A stretch of 64,000 nucleotides of DNA from assembly GCA_027186245.1 (NCBI GenBank), contig CP114483.1:31936642-32000641 (forward strand), in the 5' to 3' direction. How positions within the stretch are numbered: the stretch's first letter is position 1; each line of letters starts with the position of its first letter. This document shows, in pieces, positions 49,736 through 60,198 of this stretch. The translations under genes were made by a program, and so were the position numbers. The DNA comes from Coriaria nepalensis. Lineage: Eukaryota; Streptophyta; Magnoliopsida; Cucurbitales; Coriariaceae. The notes under the pieces were generated by a model that had not been told where the DNA came from, did no database searches, and saw only the letters and a list, made by a program, of their open reading frames with translations.

Positions 49736-50214
49736 CATCTTTCAGGTTTACTTTAAATTATAATAAGTTCATTCAATTATTAACAATTTAATAGTCAACG
49801 CATTAAATCCGACGGTCAATTAATTTTAACCAAAGGAAAAAACTTTTATGCCGTTTAATTGCAGGCTTCTCTCTCCTATCATTCTAATCCTTCTCTTCCG
49901 TGGCATCCTCAAACTTTATAAAATGTAATAATAAAAATGGAGCTCGAACTCTAAAACTAGGCTCAAGTACTCCTCCCTTAAATCTAGAAAAGAAAGTAGT
50001 GGAAGTGAAAATACTTTGAAGCCCATTCTAAAACAAAAAGACATATAAAGCTGAGAGCTCTAATCAGCAGCCCAATAGGCCCATAGATTACCCCACTCGA
50101 ACAGATTCCCAAAACTGATCCCAAATTTATATCCAGGGTTAGGGTTCAACTCGACCATCCCATTCTCCCTCTCCTCCTCTCATCGCCATCCATTTCCCTT
50201 TTTTTCCAATCTCA

Positions 50215-51089
50215 ATGGCGACACCGACGGCGACGGCGACGGCGACAACTCCAGGAACCCCAAAGAGGAAACCGGTTTTCGTAAAGGTAGAAGACCTCCG
50301 GCCCGGAACGAGTGGCCACACCCTGACCGTCAAGGTGCTGCTGTCCAATAAAGTCGACGTCGTCAATAAGTCTGGCCGGCCTTCCAGTCTGATGGCACGA
50401 CCTCGTCCAACTGCTCGAATAGCTGAGTGCCTTGTCGGCGATGAGACCGGTACCATATTTTTCACTGCTCGAAATGATCAAGGTATTATATACTATTATT
50501 TACTTTCTAAAAAATCGATTTGTAGATTTCTGTTTGTTTCCCGGGAAAATTCCGTAGCGAAAAGAAAGGGGAGAGATTGCTATCAATTGTTATGCTTTAA
50601 TAAACTGCGAGTCGCTTTAATAAACTGTTATTATTATGCCTCTGATCTTACCATGCTTAATCAGTGACCAATCGCTTAGGTCCTATATAAGCGATTGATA
50701 TGATGGAATTTTGCCTAAACGGACCCACTAAGGCCTCATCACCATCTTTTGTTATGATGGATTTTTGCTGAACTTAATGTTTAGCAAAAACTGTATTATA
50801 ACGGAATATCAATTGGATTGGTGATTGAAGCGAGCTGCACCTAAATTGGAATAAGCTTTTTAAGAGTGGCTTATTTTTACATGCAGTTGATATTATGTTA
50901 CCGGGCAGTACAGTTATTTTGCGCAATGCAAAGATCGACATGTTCAAGGGTTCGATGAGGCTTGCGGTTGACAAATGGGGACGAGTAGAAGTCACCGAAC
51001 CTGGTCAATTTGAAGTGAGAGAAGATAACAATATTTCTCTGGTTGAGTATGAGTTAGTAAATGTTGCTGAAGATGGCGGGGCTAATTAG
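50215..51089 (+). CDS. OB-fold nucleic-acid-binding protein (SOSS-B/NABP-like), two exons
   Basis: Exons 50,215-50,482 and 50,887-51,089 join (CAA-G/TT-GAT) to 156 codons plus TAG. Residues 1-18 are a low-complexity Ala/Thr leader. Residues about 19-140 form one OB fold: FVKVEDLRPGTSGHTLTVKV, then ARIAECLVGDETGTIFFTAR and, across the splice, NDQVDIMLPGSTVILRNAKI and KGSMRLAVDKWGRVEV. These are typical of the plant single-domain proteins related to the human SSB1/SOSS-B ssDNA-binding subunit. Single-stranded DNA or RNA binding is known for the fold but not shown for this protein. The acidic tail lacks any further domain. The ATG is the first in frame, after a CT-rich leader. It is divergent from the DUF1664 gene and may share its promoter region. 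Confidence 0.93.
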
Positions 51090-51622
51090 TATTTAAATTT
51101 TTGAATGAATGAATTGGGAAACTTGTAGTTAGATTTAGATTATTGGGGTATGTTGATTTTAGTTTGACAGTGTTAATGGTGTTACTTTTCTCATATTTTT
51201 GGAATTGGAAAGTAAATATCAATCCTAGGCAAATTATCTTATCTATAATCGCACGTACATTATACTAAATTTCCACTTCCCATCTTTAATGCTTTGGCCC
51301 GGAAACAGATTTCCATGTTTCCATTTCTAAGGCTATGGAAGAGTTGTTAAATTGACATTTTATCAAAAATTGTGTTCGGAATAGTGAAAAAAGAAGCACG
51401 TCTTTCCACATAGAAAATCTGTTTGGAATATAGTATTTAGGAAATTTGGCATTTAACCATTACCAAACAGTCACCACTAAATCTGATTACAGAATGAATG
51501 AAGTCTCTAAATGCTGAATTCAAAGAAAGCACCAGAGTGTGTACACAATCAGACGCATATAATCAAACCATAAAATTACACAAAAATCTTACATAATTTA
51601 ATTGTAGCTCTCTCTCTCTCTC
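51090..51622. other. Intergenic between convergent OB-fold and E6-like genes
   Basis: 3' flanks of both genes; no coding signal recognised. Confidence 0.5.
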
Positions 51623-52267
51623 TTACGGAACATACTCTTGATTCTTCTGATACTCCTGATTTTCATACTCTTCCATTGTACTGTACTCATTCGGATGGTC
51701 ATCATTATTACCACCATGATAATAATTATCATAATTGTAATTGTTATTATTATTTTCATTTTTTGTATTGTGATAATACTTAGCATTCTCCACGTACCTC
51801 GTATCACTCATCCCTTGCCTCTCTCTCTCATACCCGCTAAACTCATTGGGGAAGTTATTATCATAGTTACTTCCATACCCATTGTTGTAATTGTTGTTGC
51901 TGTACAAGCTCTCATTATTAAGGTCTTCCTCATCCTCAAAATCATTGCTAGTAGTTGTGGGTGTGGATTGGTCAGAATCTTGACCATACAAGCCATAGCC
52001 TAGCCGAGTCTCATAAAATGTCGGCGCTGGGGCGGAAGCTGGAGTTATATCCTGTGCTGGGGCCGGAGCGGGAGTTGTATCCGTCACTGGTGATGGAGCT
52101 AGTTCTTCTGGGAATGGAACTGGTGTAGGGACATTAATGTGAGTAACAGTGTGATGGGTTACTTTGCTGAAGGATTTTCTTACTCTAGCATGAGTAAATT
52201 GGGTAGAGGAGAGAAGGGATATTACAATGAGGAGGAATAAAGAGAGTTTTTTACCATTGGTAGCCAT
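51623..52267 (-). CDS. E6-like secreted protein
   Basis: A single-exon 214-residue protein like cotton-fibre protein E6, a plant-specific cell-wall-associated family of unknown biochemical role. Residues 1-27 are a signal peptide. A Pro/Ala-rich stretch (TTPAPAPAQ, PASAPAP; about 62-84) is followed by the family motif FYETRLGYGLYGQDSD, then an acidic region and Asn/Tyr/Gly-rich repeats (YSNNNYNNGYGSNYDNN). After them come YERERQGMSDTRYVENAKYY, the most conserved E6 segment, and an Asn/Glu-rich tail. The antisense open frame here is a shadow. The ATG at 52,267 is the first of the frame, 58 bp downstream of a TATA box. Secretion is inferred from the signal peptide. Low-complexity composition limits further inference. 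Confidence 0.9.
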   Translation of the reverse strand: MATNGKKLSLFLLIVISLLSSTQFTHARVRKSFSKVTHHTVTHINVPTPVPFPEELAPSPVTDTTPAPAPAQDITPASAPAPTFYETRLGYGLYGQDSDQSTPTTTSNDFEDEEDLNNESLYSNNNYNNGYGSNYDNNFPNEFSGYERERQGMSDTRYVENAKYYHNTKNENNNNNYNYDNYYHGGNNDDHPNEYSTMEEYENQEYQKNQEYVP

Positions 52268-52324
52268 TAGAGAAGAGAGAAAATAAAATAGTGATGTGGA
52301 AGAATTTGTGTTGCATTCAACTGC

Positions 52325-52332
52325 TTTAAATA
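52325..52332 (-). promoter_or_regulatory. Probable TATA box of the E6-like gene
   Basis: The minus strand reads CTCTATTTAAAGC, with TATTTAAA about 60 bp upstream of the ATG. Confidence 0.6.
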
Positions 52333-54850
52333 GAGATCAGCTTGTTGTTTCTAGAAGTCTTTATATCTGTTTAGACTTTAAAGTTATTGATTGGCGGGTG
52401 TGATTGGGCGGGGATTGAGGAAGGAGAGACAAGAGGGTTTGGTGGGGTAAGGATGCTGAAAATATGCAATTGATTGATGAGGGTTTGTAATGAGGGAAGG
52501 CACGCACTTGATGTTTGCTTCATATTCACTACTTGTCTAATTTTTAGACAGTCAAAAAGGTTTTGTTGCATTGATGATCTTTTTCTAAGCTTGCTTTGCT
52601 AAAGTAGACACACTCTTTTACATTGGTTTTGTGTTAAAATTATAACTAACAAGAACAAAGTTGATAGATTTGGTCTTTTGCAACTTTTCAATAGATTTCA
52701 AATTTTCTTTTCTTTTGTTTCAAATCAGTCCCCTCAATTTGTACTAGTCTTAGCTTAAAAATATTGAAATTTTATTAATAAATTCTCAAGTTTAGTTTTA
52801 AAATGTATTTTTGTTCACCCTTATTAGCATATAATACTTTCAATATTTTACCAGACTTGCCAAAAACACATTGTATTTTGCCAAAACATGTTAATAACCT
52901 CTTATCATTTAAACCTACCTTTTTCTATAAAGCAAACCGTGGCTCGCTCATGTGTTATTTTCTGTCAGCAAAATATTTATGAAAAAATTATGAGGAGTCT
53001 CTTAAATTTTACGGTAATTATAATAAATATTTATTTTTAATTTGAATTATAATTAACCTTTTAATTTGGTATAAAATAATTTAAAATTTTAAAATTTATT
53101 TTAAGTTAATATATATTTTTTTTTTTACCCTAAAAATTTATTTTCACTATTAATTCAATTTAAAAAAAAAAAAATCAAATTTCTCTATAACCCTTCATAA
53201 TGATCTTCCTACTGCTTTCACCGTTACTGCTCAAAATATTCTAATATTCTAAGTGGGACAAACTAAAATTTTATATTCATTTTAAAATTGATCTTGACAT
53301 GTTGTGAACCAATTTTTTAATCTGTCGGACATCAAGAAAGCAAGAGAGCTCCCCATAGAGAAGGTGAAAATTGACAATGGTGAAAACTGAGAAAGTGAAT
53401 TTTTTTTTCTTTTACAGAAGTGGTTAAAAATTGAAAATATAAAAATACAAAAATTAGATTAAAAGTGAATATTAAATTTTTAATTTGTCGAACTTAGAAT
53501 TTTTAGAATATTTCAAGCGTAGGTAACAGGTGGAGATGGCAGCAAGTGGAGATGGCAGCAAAAGGGTTGGCAGAGGTAGTGGTGAAAAGATATAAAATTG
53601 AAATTTTGATTTAAAAAATAAAGTGCAATAATAGTGTGAAAATAAAACTTTGTGTTAAAATAAAAGAAAATATTAATTTAGAATAAATTTTTATTTTTAT
53701 TTTTTTATATTAAATTAGAGAATTCATTATTTATAAATAGAACCTCAAAATAAGGTATTTATTATAATTATAAAAATTTAAGATATTTTTTAATAATTAT
53801 TTTAAGATTTATGGGGTTCATTTTAGTTCTTCCGATGTTTAATAAAAGAATTTCGTTTCTATTTACCCCAAATGGTTCATTGTTTAAACTTTTATCTCCC
53901 ATCCGTTCTCTTTTTGATTTTCTACTTCACTCAAAGCACCACCATCCAATCATCATGATTCATAAACTCATAAATGGATTCAAAGCGCAGATGAATATTG
54001 ATTTGAAACCAAAACAACCATGGGTTCTAAGGAGAGAAGAATCTGAGTTCATGAACTCAAGATTTATGAGTTTATTATAAGCCTAGATTGGATTTGGATT
54101 CATCTTCAACCCCAAATAATCAGGTTGTTGATTTAGTGGAGTTGGGGAAAAAGTATTAACAAACATAACTTTTCTAAAATTATTTCTCTTTTTTCTTTTT
54201 TTATATAATTATAAATTTCATAATTCTCTCAATATCATATTTTTATATACAATTGTATTATTTTAATGATAATACCTATAAATAAAAATAATAATTTTTT
54301 CCCCTAAAATCTCTTATAATTTAATTTGATATCAACGTTTTCTTTTTTCTCTATAATGACCGAAAAAAAAATTATCTCAATATCTCTACTCCAATTTCTT
54401 CATCTTATTTTTTTTGCCCTTTATTTTTCTCTCTCATTTTTCTCTGATTTCTCATTCCAACGAACTCCTACCACCACCTGTCTTATGCTCATAGCTCTTT
54501 GTTACTCTTTCTCCTTCTCATCACTCATCCATTTCCTCTTCCTTCCCCTTCCTTCATCCAATCTATGTTTAAGGTGCATAACATTTCTCCATTCTATCCT
54601 CATCACACATTCCTAGATTGATAACCGCCAAAATCCTTACATCTTTTTTGTTTTTGTTCCTATTCTTAACCTAAAAATCATATTTTAATTTCTGGGTTTT
54701 CTTTCACTTTGCGAAACCCATTTGTTTTCATCACAATCAGCCATGACCATTTTTTTTTTTTTCTGGATTTGATTTCTTACAAAAAAAAATCCAGCCTGTT
54801 GAGCTTTTTTCATTTTCTATCCCCCTTTAAATTCTATAATCTCACCCCAA
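52333..54850. other. AT-rich intergenic DNA; no gene recognised
   Basis: Long T and A runs and pyrimidine-rich tracts. The open frame at 53,811-54,080 (+) and a Phe/Ser/Leu-rich one at 54,326-54,616 (+) have no family resemblance and no supporting context. The second reads a CT-rich tract. Confidence 0.5.
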
Positions 54851-55090
54851 CATGCCCATTCTTATTATCCTTATTTCATCTCATCTGAAAAATCATCCAT
54901 GGAAACTTGAATTCTACTACCCTCTTCCTCCTCCCCTTCATCTTCACCTCTTTCCCATCCTACATCCTCCATAATTCTAATCCAACACGAGCTAAAGAAA
55001 ATCGCTACTTACAAAGTCGTAGAATACATCAAATCCACCATGGTTTTAGGCCTGGGAACTAGATCGATAACAAAACATGGTGTAAAATGA
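54851..55090 (+). pseudogene. Ribose-5-phosphate isomerase 5' fragment
   Basis: One frame reads YFISSEKSSMET-stop, then a Ser/Pro linker, then QHELKKIATYKVVEYIKSTM and VLGLGTRSITKHGVK before TGA at 55,088-55,090. This matches the start of plant cytosolic-type ribose-5-phosphate isomerase A (pentose phosphate pathway), whose phosphate-binding GLGTGST loop appears here as GLGTRSI. Two key loop residues are replaced, an internal TGA lies near 54,910, and the rest of the enzyme is absent. The coding match ends abruptly and copia RNase H sequence follows. It is non-functional. Confidence 0.75.
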
Positions 55091-55256
55091 ATTAACAACA
55101 AAGTTCGTGAAAAACTTCGTTCTAGTCTCATTGCTACTTCCCATGTCCTCTCTACCCATCAGCTCACCGATATCTTCATCAAACCTTTCGATCATGATCT
55201 CTTCCGTCAACTCTCCAACAAATTGGACATTCTCAATGTCCATATTCCAACTTGAG
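55091..55256 (+). pseudogene. Copia RNase H C-terminal tail joined to the RPI fragment
   Basis: The + frame VREKLRSSLIATSHVLSTHQ continues as LTDIFIKPFDHDLFRQLSNK and LDILNVHIPT-stop. This is the classic end of a Ty1/copia polyprotein (H-FVREK...L.D.FTK....F..L..KLG). It starts within a few bases of the end of the RPI match, in a different frame. No other part of this element is nearby. Confidence 0.85.
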
Positions 55257-57639
55257 TGGGTGTGTTAACAATTATTATATTTTCTTTCATATTTTTACTT
55301 ATTATATTATTTAAGTAATAATACTTATAAATAAAAAATAAGAACTTTTGTTCTTAACAAAACAACGTTACCTATATTATTTGTACTACGTTTTTTCAAC
55401 ATCATAGATTCATAATTCCTGTCATTCAAAATGAAAAAACATAAAAAAACAAAGAGAAAAGATTGATAGCGAATCATCATAGTGAGGATTCACAAGCGAC
55501 AAAAATTACCCGTGGTCTGCGAACGTAGCTTTTGGCCAAAAAAAAAAAAAAACCAATATTTCAAGCCTAACAACAAAAATGTGCATACATGTACTAATAC
55601 ATATATACTGTCGATACGTGAAAATGCTAAGGTTTTTTAAATCACAAACATCTCGTTCGAGTTACTAAAAGTGCTCTTGACATATGAAAAGTACTTTTTT
55701 TTTTTTTTAGTTATCTTAATATATATATATATTATAAAATCTTAATTGAATAATAATTTTTTTATCTTAATTTGAGAATAATATATTAAATTTTCTTAAT
55801 AATTTAATATTTTATTAAATTTAATATTTTTTAATTTATCGAAATTTTACTGTATATATATATATATATATATTTATTTATTTAATATTTAAAACTAAAT
55901 CATATAAATATTTATGCATGCAATAGATTAAATGGACAACATAAAAAAATAAAGTAATAATAATAATTGAGAATAGTATATTAAAGAATAATGTCATTTG
56001 GATTTCTTTTGTCATGGGTATCTAATTATACATTACTCATAATTAATTTGATTAAAATTTTTGAAAGGAAGGATAAGAATATAACATTATCTATTAGTAG
56101 TTTGGTAATCAAAATTTTTTTATTTAAGAAATTCAAAATCAAAAGCTAACATGGTTATTTATGGGAGCTAAAAGGCTGAAAGATTATTAACTCTTAACTT
56201 TCCATTAGTTAAAGTGAAAATCCAAAATTTGGGCATCATTTCTTTTTAAGAAAATGAAAAAAGAAATTTAATAATAATATAAAGAAACACAATAGGTAAA
56301 GTTGTTGAGGGTATTTTAGTATTTTTTTTTTTTTAAAATCAAACTTAATTCTAAAAATAAGTATATATATCGTGCTTATAGATTTATCAAACACTAATAT
56401 TATTTATTATAGGTAAATTCTTAATATAGAAAAAGTAAAAGTTAAAAATTTTATAAGTAAAATTAATATTTAAAGAGATAAAATGATTTAAATTTAAAAT
56501 ATTTATTTTAATATAATATTAAATTATCATAAGTTTTAAAATTTATATTAAATTTATCGAACCGACATTTCTACAAATTTTAGAGTACAATTTAAAGGGA
56601 CGCTGAAGAAGTGCTTATGGTCGGTCCCTAAAAGCCCAAGCGTAATCACAGGAGAGAAAGTTTGAAAGTATGCATAAATGATCGTATAATCCTTTAATTT
56701 GCTTGCCCTGCTGTTTTCATGGGCAGACATTTTGACTCGGACAAAAATGATCTGCTCCATAAATGATGGAGATTGATCTCGGGAACAAAGTAAAAAGGAT
56801 ATTAAGAAAATTAATAATAACGACAAAAATAAAAGAAGAATCTAACTAACAAAATCTAGTTTAAGGATTCTCTGATTATTAGAAAGTAATTGAGAGCTAA
56901 TTGCATCATTAAAGATGACCTACCAAATTCATATGCATAAATTCAGATTCAACTTCTCTCCATTTCTCTCATTTCATTTTAATTTTTCATTACGGCTATC
57001 ACGGCTGACCGGCTAACTTGGACGGCTCGCACCCGACTTGGACAACCAGGATAGGCAGACGATTAACTTGGCCGATTTTCCAGTGCTATCCAAAATCTAG
57101 ACAATTCAAGTTGTTTATCATGGCAGCCTGAGCCAAAGCCCTTTTGACGTCTTATTTGTTCGATTAATTGTACGAATAGACCAGTTGAATGAGCGGTCGT
57201 GACTTCGGCCAATTTGGCCGAAGATGAACTTCCTAAGTACTAATATGCTAGAATATCAAGAGTTTTTTCGCACAATTAGGGGCAGCAGGCTGGTAATCTC
57301 CACTCTAATCCTCGTGACATCAGTAACAAGTCTAAAAATCTGCCATTGGCCAATCCGTCGATAGCTTTCTTCCACGTATAACTGATCCCCCAATGACCGT
57401 TGGGAGCAATAAAGCTTGTGACTTGTAAGGCTCTTGTTTAGCTTCCTTCCTTCCTTATTCTTTAAACACTGAGTAAGTGAGTATGATTCTCACTATCTGT
57501 TAATAAATTTCTTCGATTATATTTTGAGTTTTGGCAAGAAATTGTGTAATTTTGTGTGGGATTGATCAATGAAGAAAATAATATAAGAATAATAAATAAA
57601 ACAAGATTCGTGGAGATAGGGTGATTTTGAAATGTGGTC
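55257..57639. other. AT-rich intergenic repeats; GC-richer patch at 57,000-57,250
   Basis: Mostly AT-rich, with (AT)n at 55,853-55,873. The patch 57,000-57,250 (ACGGCTATCACGGCTGACCGGC, CTTCGGCCAATTTGGCCGAAG) is compositionally like 17,220-17,690, with no readable domain. The 90-codon minus frame at 56,554-56,826 has no family resemblance. Confidence 0.5.
55733..55854. mobile_element. Diverged mariner-like MITE copy
   Basis: Shares AGAATAATATATTAAATTTT, CTTAATAATTTAATATTTTATTAAATT and a right end AATTTATCGAAATTTTACTG-TA with the element at 14,133-14,291 in the same orientation. The left terminus (TATAAAATCTTAATTGAATA) is more decayed. Confidence 0.55.
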
Positions 57640-58040
57640 TAATAAAATGTGGCTTTTGAAACGATAAAAGAAGTAATTTAAAAGAAGAAGTTCATAATAA
57701 AATTTGGTGTAGTTCCTATCATTATCAATCTTGTAGTAGTGTATCGCAATAATAATAATGCAATAGCTCAAGCTAAAGAACTTGGATCCCACCAAAAAAA
57801 TCAAACACGTGATGCAACGGTAACACCTAATTTGAGAGAGAATCGAAAGAGATGATGTAAAAATAGTGAGTTGATGCCGATGACAACATAGCTAACCCAC
57901 TAACTAAGGTTATTTGCCAACAAAAATGCGGTCACCTTCTTAACAAGATGGGGACTAGATTTAGAAATTATGGGCTTTAGTACATGTAAGAGATTAAAAA
58001 TTATATGTTGGTCAAGGCAAGGAATTAGATATTAATCCGG
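57640..58040 (+). pseudogene. Family-A-like copia RNase H tail with LTR start
   Basis: Degraded copy of the same end as 3,950-4,260 and 6,240-6,520. It shows a 'VPIIINLVVVYRNNNNAIAQ' block then AKELGSHQK, an AACATAGCTAACCCACTAACTAA block (the IADPLTK region), CTTAACAAGATGGGGACTAGA and AAGAGATTAAAAATTATATG at the LTR edge. The LTR is lost after about 50 bp, where another copia fragment begins. Confidence 0.65.
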
Positions 58041-59250
58041 CCACAATCTCAGTTGTTCTTGCAACTGCCTTGGTAAATCGATGGTCCCTTGGACACTTGG
58101 ATGTAAGTAATGTTTTTCTTAACGGTAATTTGGAGGAGTCTGTGTTTATGGAATAACTTCTCGGATTTATTCATTTTGACAAACAAGACCATGTTTGCTT
58201 ATTGCAAAAATAATTTCATGAACCAAAATGAACCCCAAGGGCTTGCTTCAATGGGTTGAGTGAATATAGATTTGGTGTATGGTTTCTCTTGCAGTCGGGC
58301 AGATCCATCGCTGTTTGTAAATCGAAATCAGGGCAATACTATACTCTTACTGTTATATTTTGACGACATCATCTTCATTGGAAACTCTCCGCCTTTCATT
58401 CACACTATCATTCAGACTGAGTTTTGCATGAAGGACTTAGGGTATTTCAGCACTCCTCTAATGGGTTGTTTCTGTCATAAAAATATTGCACATCTGAAAT
58501 TTTAATGAAACCTCAAATGAGTGATGCTAAACCTGCCCAGACTCCACTTCCGCTAAAGCCTACTACTCCTTCTCATGATTTAGCCATCTTTCTCTAACTC
58601 AACTACTCTTCAAAATTTGTTGGGTGCTCTATAATACTTGACCTTAACTCGACCCGATTTGAGCTTTGTCGTTATCTCAATTTGCCAACACATTCACGCA
58701 CGTATGAATGGTATACTTGAAACAGTTGAAGCACATCGTATGCTATATTCAAGGAACTCAATCGCTTGGAATTTACTTCAGCTATCAAAGCTCATTACAA
58801 TGGTCTAGAATTTAGCGATGCGGATTGGGAGAGATGTAATGAAAGTAGTCGCTCCACCACCCAGCTATTGTACATTTCTTGGCTTCAACTCACTTTCTTA
58901 AAGTGCGAGAAAGCAATCTACGGTGTCTCGATTCCATTCTTAGTCTAAGCACAAAGAATTAAGTTATTATTTTGCTCAGGAAAAGGTTGCTTATAGTCAT
59001 TTGATCACAAAAATATGCTCTTGCTGAATTGAATTCAACTTACCGATATTTTCACTAAGTCTCTACCTCGGATACCATTCTATTCCTTAGGCACCAAATT
59101 GGGCATTAATTTATCAACAAAGTTGACTAGGATACTTTTAACGATGGGAAAGAAATGAAGCAGTTTGAATGGAGGTATAATGGAAATTATGTCACCTCAC
59201 AAAGTTGACTAACATACTTTTAAAGCTGGGAAAGAAATGGAGAAGAATAT
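58041..59250 (+). pseudogene. Ty1/copia RT to RNase H remnant
   Basis: + strand pieces in order: WSLGHLDVSNVFLNGNLEES (RT, about 58,080), an HVCLLQK..HEPK.TPRACFN block and the palm segment GFSCSRADPSLFVNRNQGN then ILLLLYFDDIIFIGNS. The catalytic motif is FDDI where copia usually has YVDDI. FCMKDLGYF, a LKPTTPSHD linker, a 'YHSL'-type degraded RNase H and LTDIFTKSLPRIPFYSLGTK follow. Stops are frequent. Its end contains a direct repeat (59,117-59,159 and 59,200-59,240) with shared AAAGTTGACTA and GGGAAAGAAATG. Confidence 0.8.
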
Positions 59251-59762
59251 GTAATGATGCGCAAATCTTTCCTCTCTCTTTCCTAAAATTCTTCTCCTTC
59301 CAACTTGAGAATCTGCATGTATTTATTTAGTTAATTATTTTAGAAACAAATTAATTATGTAATGCTGTTTAAATACTCTGAAAGCTGATAAATGGTCGTA
59401 GAAGCTTTGATCAGAGAATGTTTCATATGCTAATCAGACAAGAATCAAATTCTAGAAACTCTAATCTCACCCTAATAATCAACCACTACCAAAAAAAGGC
59501 TTCATTATAAGCTGATTAAACAAACTGAACTGTTTCAGGAATAGATAAATAACTTGCACTCACAAATATTGATGAACAACTACGAAAATTAACAAGAAGG
59601 GACAACTAATTAAACATATTAGAAATCAATTAGATCCACGCGCGCATAGATGGATCTAATCAATACCTGGAATTTCGTCAAATTTTGGTAGTTGAACCTC
59701 ATATATAAACAAGCTAGCTAGCTCTGAAATTAGAACGTTCGTATATATGTTTATAATGAGGT

Positions 59763-60157
59763 TCAACCACAAGATGGGGGAATTTTGGGAATTCCCTTTC
59801 GTTGCAGCTCCACCATAACGCTGTCGGTCGAAGGCGGATTTAGGCCAAGAGGAAGTGGCAGCCACGGCTTCAATAAAACATCTCCGATAGCTGCGTCTAC
59901 GCTCTCTTTTGACTGTTGATCAAATCAAATTGAAACCCCAACTGATCATTTACTATACGTCACACTAAGAATGAACAACAATTTGACATTTAAAATGATC
60001 TTTTTAATTAATGGGTAATTTATAATCAGTTAATCGATACTAACACATTTGATCAGAGAGATATTCTCTAATAAATCAAAGAGCATTACGAATTCTTTGT
60101 TTTTGTTTATAGCACCATATCATAAATGGTTTTTTGCTTTAACTTAGACTTATTATG

Positions 60158-60198
<41 letters not shown>

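Noticed and set aside
51638..52003. 121-codon open frame antisense to the E6-like gene
   Set aside because: Ile/Val-rich shadow caused by the Asn/Tyr repeat codons of the E6-like gene on the other strand; no start context or family match.
53811..54080. 89-codon + strand frame in AT-rich DNA
   Set aside because: No homology recognised, AT-rich flanks with no splice or promoter support.
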